Assembly (NCBI GenBank): GCA_902777325.1
Contig: CACYTH010000023.1
Location: forward strand, 1 to 64,000
Direction of reading: 5' to 3'
DNA: 64,000 nucleotides
DNA from: an uncultured Coriobacteriaceae bacterium
GTDB taxonomy: Bacteria; Actinomycetota; Coriobacteriia; Coriobacteriales; Atopobiaceae
In this document: in pieces, positions 41,359-50,880 of the stretch
Position numbering within the stretch: the stretch's first letter is position 1
Layout: the number at the start of each line of letters is the position of its first letter
Translations under genes and position numbers: made by a program
Notes under the pieces: generated by a model
What the model was told of the DNA's origin: nothing
Databases searched by the model: none
The model's input: only the letters and a program-made list of their open reading frames with translations

Positions 41359-43359
41359 CTACTTGGTGCAGGTGACGAGCTTGGCGCCTGCGGTGGTCGG
41401 GCCGATGACGGGCTCGACGGAGGCGTAGTCGTCGGTGTTGGTGACGATGACCATGGTGGCCGTCGGCTTGCCAGCCTCGGTGATGGCGTCGAGGTCGGCG
41501 GTAATCAGCAGCTGACCAGCCTTGACGGTGTCGCCAGCGGCAACGTGGGCCTCGAAGGGGCCACCGGCGAGCTCGACGGTGTCGACGCCGATGTGGATGA
41601 GGACCTCGGTGCCGTCAGCACCAGCCAGGCCGATGGCATGCTTGGTGTCGAACAGCATGGTGACGGTGCCGTCGATGGGGGAGTAGACCTCACCGGCGGT
41701 GGGCTCGACAACGGCGCCGTTGCCCATTGCCAGGGACGCGAAGACGGCGTCGGGGGCATCGGTCATGGCGATGGCGTTGCCGGTCATGGGGCTGGCGAGA
41801 ACGCCAGGCTCGGAGACGGCGTCGACCTGGGTCGGGGCTGCGGGAGCGGCGGCCTTCTCGGCCTCGCGGGCAGCGGCGGCCTTGGTCTTCTCGTCGTCAG
41901 CGTAGAGCACGAAGGTGACGGCGAAGGAGACGGCGAAGGCGACGGCGACGACGATGGTGTACTTGACGGGGTCAGCGGTGATCAGGTAGCCGAAGACACC
42001 GGTGATGCCGTAAGCGATGGAGTACAGGCCGAGCCAAGCGGAGATCAGGCCGCCGGCAGCAGCGCCGCAGATGGCGCCGATGAACGGCTTGACGGCAGGC
42101 AGGTTAACGCCGTAGATGGCGGGCTCGGTGATGCCGAGGAGCGAGGAGATGCCGGACGGAAGAGCGAGGCCCTTCTTCTTGGCGGAAGCGGTCTTGATGA
42201 AGACAGCCAGGCAGGCGGCACCCTGCGCAACGTTGGCAGCAGAGATGATGGGGTTGAAGGCGTCGGCGCCCTGAGCGACCAGGCCAGCCTCAAGAGCGTT
42301 GAACATGTGGTGCACGCCGAGAACGACGGTCAGCGGGTAGATGGCGCCAGCGAGTGCGCCGCCCAGGCCGAACGGGATGCCCAGCAGGAACTGGAAGAAG
42401 GCCATGACGCCCTCCTCGACCCAGGAGAAGATCGGGCCGATGACGACCATGGTGAGCAGGCCGGTGACGAGAACGGTCACGAGCGGGGTCACGAAGAGGT
42501 CGAACATATCAGGCACATGCTCGTGGAGCCACTTCTCAAGCTTGCACATGAAGAAGACGGCGACCACGACGGGGATGACGTGGCCCTGATAGCCCTGCAG
42601 GGGCACGGCGCCCAGCAGCGGGAGGCCCGGGATGAGGGCGACCTGCGGCAGGTAGTTGGCGCTCATGATGGCACCAGCGGTAGCCTCGGCAGCGGAGCTA
42701 AGGCCGAGGGTCTGGGCGGCAGCGTCGCTACCGACGATGAGGGAGCCCAGGGAGCCGGGGATGGACCAGGCGTTCATGAGGCCGGTGTGGTTCATGATCA
42801 TGCCGATGACGCCACCGAGGAACTCGTTGCCGCCGAAGACGCGAGCAGCGGAGAAGCCGATGAGGATCTGCAGGAAGACGAACGAGGCGTTAGAGAACGT
42901 GTGAATCAGGACGTACCAGGGGTTGAGGTCGAGAGCGCCGCCCATGGCGTTGTTGATGCCCTCGGTGAGACCCATCATCAGGCCGGAGGCCACGATGGCG
43001 GGAATGATGGGGACGAAGACGTCGCCCAGTGCCTTGGTGGCACGCTGGATGGGGTTGCCCTTGGCGGCTGCTGCGGCCTTGGCGTCATCGGTGGAGCCCA
43101 CCTTGATGTTGCCCTGAGCGCAGAACTCGTCGAAGACCTTGTTGACGGTGCCAGTGCCGTAGATGACCTGAAGCTGGCCAGCGGCCTGGAAGTTGCCCTT
43201 GGCGAGCGTGGCGTCCTCGACGGCGTCCATGTTCACCTTGGAGTCGTCTGCGATGACGAGACGCAGACGGGTTGCGCAGTGAGCGGCCGAGACGACGTTC
43301 TCAGCACCACCGACTGCAGCGAGGATTTCCTTGGCTGCCTGTGCGTGTTCAGCTGCCAT
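41359..43359 (-). CDS. scrA: PTS EIIBCA, sucrose/beta-glucoside type (copy 1)
   Basis: A 666-residue permease. EIIB (1-90) has phosphocysteine C28 in AAHCATRLRL. EIIC (about 105-490) contains LGITEPAIYGVNLP, typical of the sucrose/trehalose group. EIIA of the glucose type (515-666) has the active His589 in VLIHIGVDTVEL. The protein imports and phosphorylates a disaccharide, most likely sucrose given the GH32, fructokinase and LacI genes near by. An operator lies 84 bases before the start. It is paralogous to the gene at 43854. Confidence 0.9.
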   Translation of the reverse strand: MAAEHAQAAKEILAAVGGAENVVSAAHCATRLRLVIADDSKVNMDAVEDATLAKGNFQAAGQLQVIYGTGTVNKVFDEFCAQGNIKVGSTDDAKAAAAAKGNPIQRATKALGDVFVPIIPAIVASGLMMGLTEGINNAMGGALDLNPWYVLIHTFSNASFVFLQILIGFSAARVFGGNEFLGGVIGMIMNHTGLMNAWSIPGSLGSLIVGSDAAAQTLGLSSAAEATAGAIMSANYLPQVALIPGLPLLGAVPLQGYQGHVIPVVVAVFFMCKLEKWLHEHVPDMFDLFVTPLVTVLVTGLLTMVVIGPIFSWVEEGVMAFFQFLLGIPFGLGGALAGAIYPLTVVLGVHHMFNALEAGLVAQGADAFNPIISAANVAQGAACLAVFIKTASAKKKGLALPSGISSLLGITEPAIYGVNLPAVKPFIGAICGAAAGGLISAWLGLYSIAYGITGVFGYLITADPVKYTIVVAVAFAVSFAVTFVLYADDEKTKAAAAREAEKAAAPAAPTQVDAVSEPGVLASPMTGNAIAMTDAPDAVFASLAMGNGAVVEPTAGEVYSPIDGTVTMLFDTKHAIGLAGADGTEVLIHIGVDTVELAGGPFEAHVAAGDTVKAGQLLITADLDAITEAGKPTATMVIVTNTDDYASVEPVIGPTTAGAKLVTCTK

Positions 43360-43442
43360 AACACCCTCCCTTTCGTGTTGTTCCTACCATTTCCACAGAA
43401 GTGCTTAGTGGGGGTGAAGACCCAGCTCGCGGCCAACTCGCT

Positions 43443-43458
43443 GTGAAATCGTTCCCAC
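43443..43458. promoter_or_regulatory. LacI-type operator before EIIBCA copy 1
   Basis: GTGAAATCGTTCCCAC is an imperfect palindrome with the ATCGTT centre shared by four other sites in the sucrose region. Confidence 0.65.
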
Positions 43459-43616
43459 AGAGTCCGATTCTACCGTCTCTTGAAGGATTTGTGAACGAGA
43501 AATGGCGAAATGATGTGTAAAGGCTGCTTAAACGTGCTTGCCAATGCGGGAATGTGTGCCAAACGGAATGTCGGGCGACGCCGGGACAGTGTGGGAGCCA
43601 GGGCCGGGACAGGGGA

Positions 43617-43719
43617 CTGCGTGGGACAGGGTGGGACAGGGGACGTGCCTGGTGTCCCACCTTGGTTTCGCCAAGGTGGGACACCAGGCACGTCCCCTGT
43701 CCCACCCTGTCCCACGCAG
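43617..43719. repeat. perfect 49-bp-arm palindrome (family A repeat)
   Basis: Arms 43617-43665 and 43671-43719 are exact reverse complements with a TTTCG centre. The inner core GACGTGCCTGGTGTCCCACC and the GTGGGACAGG words are the same as in the palindrome at 30525, but the tip (CTTGG/CCAAG here, CGCT/AGCG there) differs. It sits between the operator of EIIBCA copy 1 and the terminator of copy 2. Confidence 0.9.
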
Positions 43720-43735
43720 CCCGTGTGCATGCAAG

Positions 43736-43773
43736 AAAAAACGGGGGACCCGACGTTTGTCGGATCCCCCGTT
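43736..43773 (-). terminator. terminator of the second EIIBCA gene
   Basis: A 14-bp stem (43740-43753 with 43760-43773, one mismatch) closes on GTTT-type loop bases. On the reverse strand it runs into TTTTTTC, a textbook intrinsic terminator. Confidence 0.9.
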
Positions 43774-43853
43774 GGTGGGTCCTGTGGAAATGGTAGGAAG
43801 GGAAGGCTTGGCCGCGCTACCCCCAGCACGTCACCCACCAGGACGATCACTGG

Positions 43854-45764
43854 CTACTTGGCAACCGTGACCAGCTTCTCGCCAGCCTTGACGGCGCCGA
43901 CCTCGGGAGTGACGGAGGCGTAGTCGTCGGTGTTGGTGACGATGACCATGGTTGCGGTGGGCTTGCCGGCTGCCTTGATGGCATCGAGGTCGGCGGTGAT
44001 CAGCAGATCGCCGGCCTTAACGGCGTCGCCAGCGGCCACGTGGGCCTCAAACGGGGCACCGGCGAGCTCGACGGTGTCGACGCCGATGTGGATGAGGACC
44101 TCGGTGCCGTCGTCAGCGGCGAGGCCGACGGCGTGCTTGGTGTCGAACAGCATCGTGACGGTGCCGCTGACGGGGGAGTAGACCTCGCCAGAGACCGGCT
44201 CGATGACGGCGCCGTTGCCCATGGCAAGGGAGGCGAAGACGGCGTCGGGGGCGTCGGACATGGCCTTGGCGTTGCCGGTCATCGGAGCGGCCAGGATGCC
44301 AGCGGCGTCGATGGCGTCGACCTTGGCGGGGGCGGCGGGAGCGGCAGCCTTGGGCGCGCGCTGCTTGTCGGGCTCGTCAGAGTAGAGCACCCAAGTGAGG
44401 GCGAACGCGACGCCGAAGGCGGCGGCAAACATGACGCAGTATGCGATGGGCTGGTTGATGCAGAGGAGGATGCCGAAGATGCCAGTGACGCCGGTGCCGG
44501 AAGCGCCGAGGTGCGTGAGCGAGCAGATGAAGGCGCCCACGGCTGCGCCGGCCATGCCGGCAATGAAGGGCTTGAACTTGGGGAGGTTCACACCGAAGAT
44601 GGCGGGCTCGGTGATGCCCAGCAGGCAGGAGATGCCGGAGGGCACGGCCAGGGCCTTGGTCTTCTCGGACTTGGTCTTGAGGGCCACGGCCAGGCAGGCA
44701 CCGCCCTGGGCGATGTTGGCGGCAGAGGCGATCGGCAGCCAGTAGGTCACGCCATACTGGCCGAGCATCGAGACGTCGATGGTGGTGTACATCTGATGCA
44801 GGCCGGTGACGACGGAGGGCGAGTAGATGAGTCCGATGAGGATGTAGCCCAGGCCCAGAGGAACAGAGAGCAGTGCGGTGAGCAGGCCGAGGATGGCGTT
44901 CTCGAGCCAGACGAAGATCGGGCCGATGAACAGGATGGTGATGTAGGCGGCGCCTGCGACGGACACAAGCGGGGTCACGAAGAGGTCAAACATGTCGGGC
45001 ACGATCTGATGCATCTTCTTCTCGATGGTGCACAGGATCCAGGTGCCGACCAGGATGGGAATGACATGGCCCTGATAGCCGATCCACTCGATGCTGTAGA
45101 GGCCGGGGATGACGTCGAGGGTGATCATCGTGCCATTGGCGATGGCGTCAGCTGCGCCCCAGGCGTTGATGAAGCTGCCGCTGATGAGCAGTGCACCGAA
45201 GGAGGCGCCGAGGTAGGGGTTGCCGCCAAAGACGGTAGCGGCGGAGAAGCCCAGCAGGATCTGCAGGTTGGCAAGAGCGCAGGCGTTGATGAGGCCGGCG
45301 ATACGCCACCACACGCCGTTGGTGTCAATGGTGATCATGCCGGAGTTGGACATGAACTCGAGAGCGCCCATGATGCCCATGAGCATACCGGAGGCGACGA
45401 TGGCCGGGATGATGGGGACGAAGACGTCCGAAAGGACCTTGATGGCGGCCATGAACTTGTTCTGGTTGCCAGCGGCGACGTCCTTGAGCTCCTCCTTGGA
45501 GACTGCGGAGATGTTGCCCTGCTTGCAGAATTCGTCGTAGACCTTGTTGACGGTACCGGTGCCGTAGATGATCTGCAGCTGACCAGAGGCCTGGAAGTTG
45601 CCCTTGGCGCCGAGTGCGTCCTCCACGGCATCCTTGTCTACCTTCGAATCGTCGGCGATGACCAGACGCAGACGCGTAGCGCAGTGCGCTGCCGAGACAA
45701 CGTTCTCGGGGCCACCGACCGCAGCAAGGATTTCCCTCGCTGCCTGAGCAGAATCGAGTGCCAT
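43854..45764 (-). CDS. scrA: PTS EIIBCA, sucrose/beta-glucoside type (copy 2)
   Basis: A 636-residue permease with the same order as copy 1: EIIB with C28, EIIC (about 105-460) with LLGITEPAIFGVNLP, and EIIA with active His559. EIIB and EIIA are nearly the same as in copy 1, while EIIC differs much more, e.g. PYLGASFGALLISGSFINAW here, which is closer to classical ScrA. This copy is the better sucrose candidate. It lies downstream of a LacI gene on the same strand, with an operator at 45843. AGGAAAGGAAGGG precedes ATG 45764. Confidence 0.92.
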   Translation of the reverse strand: MALDSAQAAREILAAVGGPENVVSAAHCATRLRLVIADDSKVDKDAVEDALGAKGNFQASGQLQIIYGTGTVNKVYDEFCKQGNISAVSKEELKDVAAGNQNKFMAAIKVLSDVFVPIIPAIVASGMLMGIMGALEFMSNSGMITIDTNGVWWRIAGLINACALANLQILLGFSAATVFGGNPYLGASFGALLISGSFINAWGAADAIANGTMITLDVIPGLYSIEWIGYQGHVIPILVGTWILCTIEKKMHQIVPDMFDLFVTPLVSVAGAAYITILFIGPIFVWLENAILGLLTALLSVPLGLGYILIGLIYSPSVVTGLHQMYTTIDVSMLGQYGVTYWLPIASAANIAQGGACLAVALKTKSEKTKALAVPSGISCLLGITEPAIFGVNLPKFKPFIAGMAGAAVGAFICSLTHLGASGTGVTGIFGILLCINQPIAYCVMFAAAFGVAFALTWVLYSDEPDKQRAPKAAAPAAPAKVDAIDAAGILAAPMTGNAKAMSDAPDAVFASLAMGNGAVIEPVSGEVYSPVSGTVTMLFDTKHAVGLAADDGTEVLIHIGVDTVELAGAPFEAHVAAGDAVKAGDLLITADLDAIKAAGKPTATMVIVTNTDDYASVTPEVGAVKAGEKLVTVAK

Positions 45765-45842
45765 TGAACCCTTCCTTTCCTAAATGAAATCCTTTTCATG
45801 CCTAACAACTGGTGTGAGTGTGGCATGAACAGCCGAAAAAAC

Positions 45843-45858
45843 TGTAATCGATTTCACA
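45843..45858. promoter_or_regulatory. LacI-type operator before EIIBCA copy 2
   Basis: TGTAATCGATTTCACA is a near-perfect palindrome centred on ATCGAT, between the regulator gene and the PTS gene it probably controls. Confidence 0.7.
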
Positions 45859-45964
45859 TTGATTGGCAATAAATGACCTGCGGAAATTTGAGAATGGCGA
45901 GAGAGCTTGGTGGACGGTAGCCAAAGGGCTTGCGAGAGGGGCCGCCTTGGCGTGTCATAAGGCC

Positions 45965-46942
45965 CTACACTCCTACGACCTGATAGCCCAACACGAGGCT
46001 CTTGGGGGAGTTTGTGCCCTCCTTGAGCAGGTCAACCATGAGCTCCGCCGCCTTGATGCCGCATTCTTCGTAGTCGAAGGAGACGGTGGGCAGAGGGCCC
46101 GCGACGGCCTGCAGTATGGGATCGTTGCCAAAGCCGCTCACCTTTGGGGCGCGGGCGTGGGAGAGCGATCCGTAGCGCTCGCGAATGGCTTTGATGGCTC
46201 CTGCGGCAATGGTGTCTGTGGCGCAGGATATGCAATCGAATACAGCTCTGCCGGCGAGAAGGTCATGCACGGTGCGGTATCCGTGCTCCACCGAGAATCC
46301 CGACGTGCGCACCGAGATGCGGCTCTCGTCGATGCCGAGGCGCTCCAGGCCGGCAAGGAAGCCCTTGCGACGGTCGGCGCCAAAGGACCGATAGAGCCCC
46401 GAGGCATCGATGTATGCCACGCGGCTCTCGGGCTTGCAGCCAAGGGACGAGGCAAGGTCGTAGGCTGCGCCAAAGTTGTCAAAGCGAACGCAGCTCATGT
46501 CACGGACGTGCTGGCCCACGACAACCACCGGCACGCGGGCACGTTCGTAGAGCTCGATGTCGCCGGGGATGGGAGCGGAGCTCACCAGGATGATGCCGTC
46601 GATCTGGCGCTCGAGGAGCGAACGCATGGTCTTGGCCTGCTCTTTGACGTCGTCGCCCACATACGCCAACGAGGTGCCCAGCTCACCAGCGAAAAAGTAC
46701 TTCTCGATGCCCGCAACGACGCCGCTCATGGCATTCTCGTCGGCCCTGGTGAGGATGACGCCCACAGTGTTGGACTTCTTCAGGCGTAGGATGCGCGCAT
46801 TTGCGCTTGGTACGTACCCAGTCTGCTCGATGGCAGCGGCTATGCGCTCGCGCTTCTCGTCCGAGAGGTAGCCCCCGTTGAGAAAACGGGAGACGGCAGC
46901 GCTCGAGACGCCAGCTAGCTCCGCTACTTCCTTGTTGGTCAT
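45965..46942 (-). CDS. scrR: LacI-family regulator, sucrose repressor-like
   Basis: A 325-residue LacI/GalR repressor. The helix-turn-helix and hinge (1-55) read EVAELAGVSSAAVSRFLNGG and YVPSANARILRLKKS. The periplasmic-binding-like sensor domain (58-325) includes GIILVSSAPIPG and VSGFGNDPI. It lies directly upstream of EIIBCA copy 2. The five similar operators in the region are its likely targets; a sugar phosphate or free fructose is the likely inducer. The assignment to sucrose rests on context. Confidence 0.85.
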   Translation of the reverse strand: MTNKEVAELAGVSSAAVSRFLNGGYLSDEKRERIAAAIEQTGYVPSANARILRLKKSNTVGVILTRADENAMSGVVAGIEKYFFAGELGTSLAYVGDDVKEQAKTMRSLLERQIDGIILVSSAPIPGDIELYERARVPVVVVGQHVRDMSCVRFDNFGAAYDLASSLGCKPESRVAYIDASGLYRSFGADRRKGFLAGLERLGIDESRISVRTSGFSVEHGYRTVHDLLAGRAVFDCISCATDTIAAGAIKAIRERYGSLSHARAPKVSGFGNDPILQAVAGPLPTVSFDYEECGIKAAELMVDLLKEGTNSPKSLVLGYQVVGV

Positions 46943-47126
46943 GGGTACCGTCCGTCCAAAGGGTAAAGGTGGACATAAGTTTAACCCCTATTGGCGCTCT
47001 TGGGGATGGGGATGTGTCGCTGATGGCGTGGGGCTCGGTCACGGACGGTCCTGCTCCATTTGCGTCTTACTTTTGACCGCTTATCCTTTTGACAAAGTGC
47101 AAATGACAACTGAAATCGAATACATG

Positions 47127-47155
47127 TTGACCTATGCCAAACAGCGAAATATAGT
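47127..47155 (+). promoter_or_regulatory. promoter of the carbohydrate ABC operon
   Basis: TTGACC (47127-47132), a 17-base spacer and TATAGT (47150-47155) form a strong promoter. The start near 47162 leaves a 90-base leader that carries the operators at 47185-47236. Confidence 0.75.
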
Positions 47156-47184
47156 GCAAAAATAGGTAAGTTCTGTATCGGCAT

Positions 47185-47236
47185 TGTGCAGATGCACACT
47201 ATCGAGAGGTGCAACTACACAAATGCACACAGAGGG
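47185..47236 (+). promoter_or_regulatory. operator sites in the ABC operon leader
   Basis: TTGTGCA-GA-TGCACAC (47185-47199) is an almost complete copy of the palindrome GTGTGCA-N2-TGCACAC found at 56357. A second, half-conserved copy, ACA-AA-TGCACAC, ends near 47230. Both lie downstream of the promoter, where a bound repressor would block elongation. Confidence 0.65.
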
Positions 47237-47252
47237 GAGAGGAGGACTTGTC

Positions 47253-48200
47253 ATGACCAACGCGACAACTGCTGGCAGCAAGGCAAATGAGGGAGGTGGA
47301 AAGTTCCGCAATACGATGCTCTATGTGCGTCAGCATTGGCAGCTCTACGTGCTGTTCATCATGCCGGCGTTTCTGATGACGATCATCTTCAGGTATATCC
47401 CCATGGGCGGCGTCCTCATTGCATTCGAGGAGTACAACCCCTTCCGTGGCATCCTGGGCAGCCAATGGGTGGGCCTCGCGCACTTCCAGCGATTCCTATC
47501 GTCGCCTGACTTCATGCGTTATCTGACCAACACGCTCAAGCTGAGTGTATTCGGGTTGCTCTGGGGCTTCCCCGCACCGATTCTTCTGGCTTTCCTGCTT
47601 AACCGCGTGCTGAGCACCAAGCTCAAGCAGAAGATCCAGCTCATCCTGTATATGCCCAACTTCATCTCGGTCATCGTTCTCTGCGGTATCGTCCGCATCC
47701 TGCTTTCGCCCACGGGCCTCATCAACATGGCACTGGGCACCAACTGGAACTTCATGACCATGCCTGCGGCCTTCCGTACCATCTACATCGCTTCTGGTAT
47801 CTGGCAAGGCGCTGGCTGGGGCTCCATCATCTACACCGCCGCACTCTCCAACGCCAGCACTGATCTGAAGGAGGCCGCGGTTATCGACGGCGCCAACATC
47901 ATCCAGCAGATCAAGGCCGTCGAGTGGCCCGCCATCAAGGACACCGTCCTCATCCAGTTCATCATGAGCGTCGGCAACATCATGAGCGTCGGCTTCGAGA
48001 AGGCCTACGCCCTCCAGACCGACCTCAACCTCGCCAGCTCCGAGATCATCTCGACCTACGTGTACAAGGTCGGTCTCTTGGACGGCAACTACGGCTTCTC
48101 CACGGCCGTCGGCCTGTTCAACACCGTCATCAACGTCATCCTCCTGATCTCGATGAACGAGATCGTCAAGCGGATGAACGATGGCAAGGGCATGTACTAG
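47253..48200 (+). CDS. carbohydrate ABC transporter permease, LplB/UgpA type
   Basis: A 315-residue membrane protein with six hydrophobic segments after a charged 30-residue N-terminus. The EAA loop is DLKEAAVIDGANIIQQIKAVEWP, which contacts the ATPase. It matches the LplB (CUT1 polysaccharide) permeases. The start is ATG 47253 after GAGAGGAGG. It heads an operon of permease, permease, binding protein, GH32 and ATPase, so it imports a fructose-containing oligosaccharide. Confidence 0.92.
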   Translation: MTNATTAGSKANEGGGKFRNTMLYVRQHWQLYVLFIMPAFLMTIIFRYIPMGGVLIAFEEYNPFRGILGSQWVGLAHFQRFLSSPDFMRYLTNTLKLSVFGLLWGFPAPILLAFLLNRVLSTKLKQKIQLILYMPNFISVIVLCGIVRILLSPTGLINMALGTNWNFMTMPAAFRTIYIASGIWQGAGWGSIIYTAALSNASTDLKEAAVIDGANIIQQIKAVEWPAIKDTVLIQFIMSVGNIMSVGFEKAYALQTDLNLASSEIISTYVYKVGLLDGNYGFSTAVGLFNTVINVILLISMNEIVKRMNDGKGMY

Positions 48201-48213
48201 AGGGGAGGACACC

Positions 48214-49119
48214 ATGGCAAAAAAGAAAAAGAGCGAGTTCGGTAGGCTCCCCGTCGAGGACAAGATCCTCACCTCTATCGGCTACTTCGTCCTGGGCGTC
48301 TTCTGCCTGGCCATCATCATTCCGATGGTCTATATCATCCTGGCATCGTTCATCGACCCGGTGACTCTGCAGAACCAGGGCCTTACCTTTGACTTCAGCA
48401 AGTGGACGACCACTGCGTACCAGCGCGTCCTCTCCAACGCGCAGATCTGGGTGGGCTTCAAGAACGCCCTGCTCTACTCGGTCCTGTTCACCGTCATCTC
48501 GCTGGTGGTCACCCTGCTCGCCGCGTATCCCATGAGCCGAGACGACTTCAAGGGCAAGGGTTTCTTCAACCTGCTCTTCATGATCACCATGTTCTTCGGC
48601 GGCGGCCTGATCCCGACCTACTTGCTCATCAGCAAGCTGCACATGCTTGACAGCATGTGGGCCGTCATCATCCCGCCCGCCTTTGGCGTCTACAACATGA
48701 TCATTGCGCGCACCTACTACCAGGGCATCCCCAAGGACCTTCAGGAGGCCGCCGAGATCGATGGCGCCAACGAGATGGTCTACTTCTTCCGCGTTCTGCT
48801 GCCGGTCTGCACGCCCATCATCGCCACCATCGCCATGTGGAACTTCGTGGGCATGTGGAACAGCTACTTCGATGCGATGATCTACCTCAACAGCGCATCC
48901 AAGCAGCCGCTGCAGCTCGTCCTTCGCTCCATCCTGATTCAGAGTCAGCCGGAGCCGGGCATGGTTGCCGACACGCAGTCCACCGCTCAGCGCGCCCAGC
49001 TCGCCGAGCTCCTCAAGTACGCAACCATCATCATCTCGAGCATCCCGCTGCTGATCATGTACCCGTTCTTCCAGCGCTACTTCGACAGTGGCATCATGGC
49101 CGGCGCCGTCAAGGGCTAG
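48214..49119 (+). CDS. carbohydrate ABC transporter permease, YtcP/LplC type
   Basis: A 301-residue partner permease. A lysine-rich start (MAKKKKSEFGRL) precedes six membrane segments. The EAA loop is DLQEAAEIDGANEMVYFFRVLLP. FMITMFFGGGLIPTYLL is typical of YtcP-like proteins. It follows the first permease by 13 bases (AGGGGAGGACACC ribosome site). Confidence 0.92.
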   Translation: MAKKKKSEFGRLPVEDKILTSIGYFVLGVFCLAIIIPMVYIILASFIDPVTLQNQGLTFDFSKWTTTAYQRVLSNAQIWVGFKNALLYSVLFTVISLVVTLLAAYPMSRDDFKGKGFFNLLFMITMFFGGGLIPTYLLISKLHMLDSMWAVIIPPAFGVYNMIIARTYYQGIPKDLQEAAEIDGANEMVYFFRVLLPVCTPIIATIAMWNFVGMWNSYFDAMIYLNSASKQPLQLVLRSILIQSQPEPGMVADTQSTAQRAQLAELLKYATIIISSIPLLIMYPFFQRYFDSGIMAGAVKG

Positions 49120-49165
49120 GCCGCGAATCATCACGCGTTAGATTTCATCTGAAAGGGAGAAACAC

Positions 49166-50863
49166 ATGAGCACTTCCATGAATCGTCGTTCGTTCCTGAC
49201 CATGTCCGCGGCTGCGACCGCTGCCTCCCTCGCTGCCTGTGGTGGCGGTGGCGGTGCCGCTGGCGGCGAGGTCGACACCTCCGTCGATCCCGCAAGCCTG
49301 GCTTTCCCCCTGGCCGAGACCGCTGAGCTCAACGGCCTGACCGACTATCCCGTGGGCACCGAGTCCGAGCCCAACAACCGCACCATCTTCAAGCGCCTCG
49401 AGGAGGCCACCAACGTCCACATCAACTGGAAGACCATCCAGGCCGACCAGTGGGGCGACAAGATCAGCCTCGAGATGTCCAACGCCAACACGCTGCCCGA
49501 CTTCATCTTCAACGCCAGGTTTGGCGACACCGACCTGCTGAAGTATGCCGAGCAGGGCGCACTGCTCAACCTCGAGGAGCTCATCGACACCTACATGCCC
49601 AACCTGCAGAAGGTCTTCGAGCAGGCCCCCGAGTATCGCGGCATGTGCGAGGACGCCGACGGCCACATCTGGGCTCTGCCTTGGATCGAGCAGCTCGGCT
49701 ACGAGAAGACCGCCATCCAGACCGTCGGCAACATGCCCTTCATCAACAAGTGGTGGCTCGACTTCCTGAAGCTCGACGTCCCCACCACGGTTGACGAGTT
49801 CGAGCAGGTCCTCATTGCCTTCAAGGACAACGCCGACGCCCTGAAGAAGGAGTTCAACATCGAGGGCGAGATCATCCCGATGTCCTGCATCCTCAACGAC
49901 GGCGACCAGGACTGCTACGCCCTGATCAACGGATTCGGCGAGGGCTACGGCGACCCCGACAAGGGCAAGCACATTGCCGTGACCGATGACGGCGAGGTCA
50001 TCTGCGTCGCTCAGACCGAGGGCTTCAAGAAGGGCACCGAGTGGCTGAACAAGCTCTACAAGGAGGGCCTGATCGACAAGGAGGCCTTCACCCAGGAGTG
50101 GAGCACCTACGTGGCCAAGGGCAAGAGCGGCCGTTATGGCGTCTGCTTCAGCTGGGACGTCGCCAACGTCGCCCAGGTCAGCATGGACGAGCTCATCGCC
50201 GGCGAGGGCTGGGTGCCCCTGCCCGCACTGCAGGCCGACACCAAGAACATCACCCCGCAGACCAACTCCTACACCTCCGGCTTCGATCTGGGCCGCTGCG
50301 TCATCACCGTCAAGTGCTCCAACCCGCCGCTGTGCGCTGCTTGGCTCGACCAGATGTATGATCCTCTGCAGAGCGCGCAGAACAACTGGGGCACCTACGG
50401 CGAGGACGACGACTTCGACATCTTCGAGATGAGCGAGAACGACAAGGGCGAGCCGATGCTCAAGCATGCTCCTCTTGGCGACGCCTCCCCGGTCGAGGTC
50501 CGCGAGGCCGAGTGCGTCGGTGGCCCGCTCGCCATTCTCGACAGCTACTACGGCGTGTACGTGACCTGTCCGGACGACGCCCAGTATCGTCTCAACTGGA
50601 TCAAGGACATCTATACCCCCGACATGACCCACAAGTATTGCTACCCCAGGGTGTTCATGTCCACTGAGGACACCAAGCAGGTCTCCAACCTCCAGGCTGA
50701 CATCCAGAAGTGCATCAACACCTTCAAGTCCAACAGCATCATGAAGGGCTTCGACGACGCTGCTTGGGACAAGCTCCAGTCCGACCTCGAGGCCTACGGC
50801 CTGCCCGAGTTCCTCGAGATCCATCAGCGCTACCTGACCGCCTACCTCGACGCCCAGGCGTAA
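49166..50863 (+). CDS. extracellular oligosaccharide-binding lipoprotein
   Basis: A 565-residue LplA/type-1-like binding protein. The signal has a twin-arginine-like NRRSFLTM followed by the lipobox LAAC (Cys24), then a Gly-rich tether. The mature part (about 40-565) is two-lobed and rich in aromatic residues that usually stack on sugars. It is long for the family (most are 420-560). It captures the oligosaccharide for the permeases encoded before it. A GC-rich hairpin follows 20 bases after its stop. Confidence 0.9.
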   Translation: MSTSMNRRSFLTMSAAATAASLAACGGGGGAAGGEVDTSVDPASLAFPLAETAELNGLTDYPVGTESEPNNRTIFKRLEEATNVHINWKTIQADQWGDKISLEMSNANTLPDFIFNARFGDTDLLKYAEQGALLNLEELIDTYMPNLQKVFEQAPEYRGMCEDADGHIWALPWIEQLGYEKTAIQTVGNMPFINKWWLDFLKLDVPTTVDEFEQVLIAFKDNADALKKEFNIEGEIIPMSCILNDGDQDCYALINGFGEGYGDPDKGKHIAVTDDGEVICVAQTEGFKKGTEWLNKLYKEGLIDKEAFTQEWSTYVAKGKSGRYGVCFSWDVANVAQVSMDELIAGEGWVPLPALQADTKNITPQTNSYTSGFDLGRCVITVKCSNPPLCAAWLDQMYDPLQSAQNNWGTYGEDDDFDIFEMSENDKGEPMLKHAPLGDASPVEVREAECVGGPLAILDSYYGVYVTCPDDAQYRLNWIKDIYTPDMTHKYCYPRVFMSTEDTKQVSNLQADIQKCINTFKSNSIMKGFDDAAWDKLQSDLEAYGLPEFLEIHQRYLTAYLDAQA

Positions 50864-50880
50864 GTACTACGGGGAACGGT

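Noticed and set aside
43510-43923. A 137-residue frame over the 43617 palindrome
   Set aside because: It is repeat-derived and runs antisense into the EIIBCA terminator and gene end.
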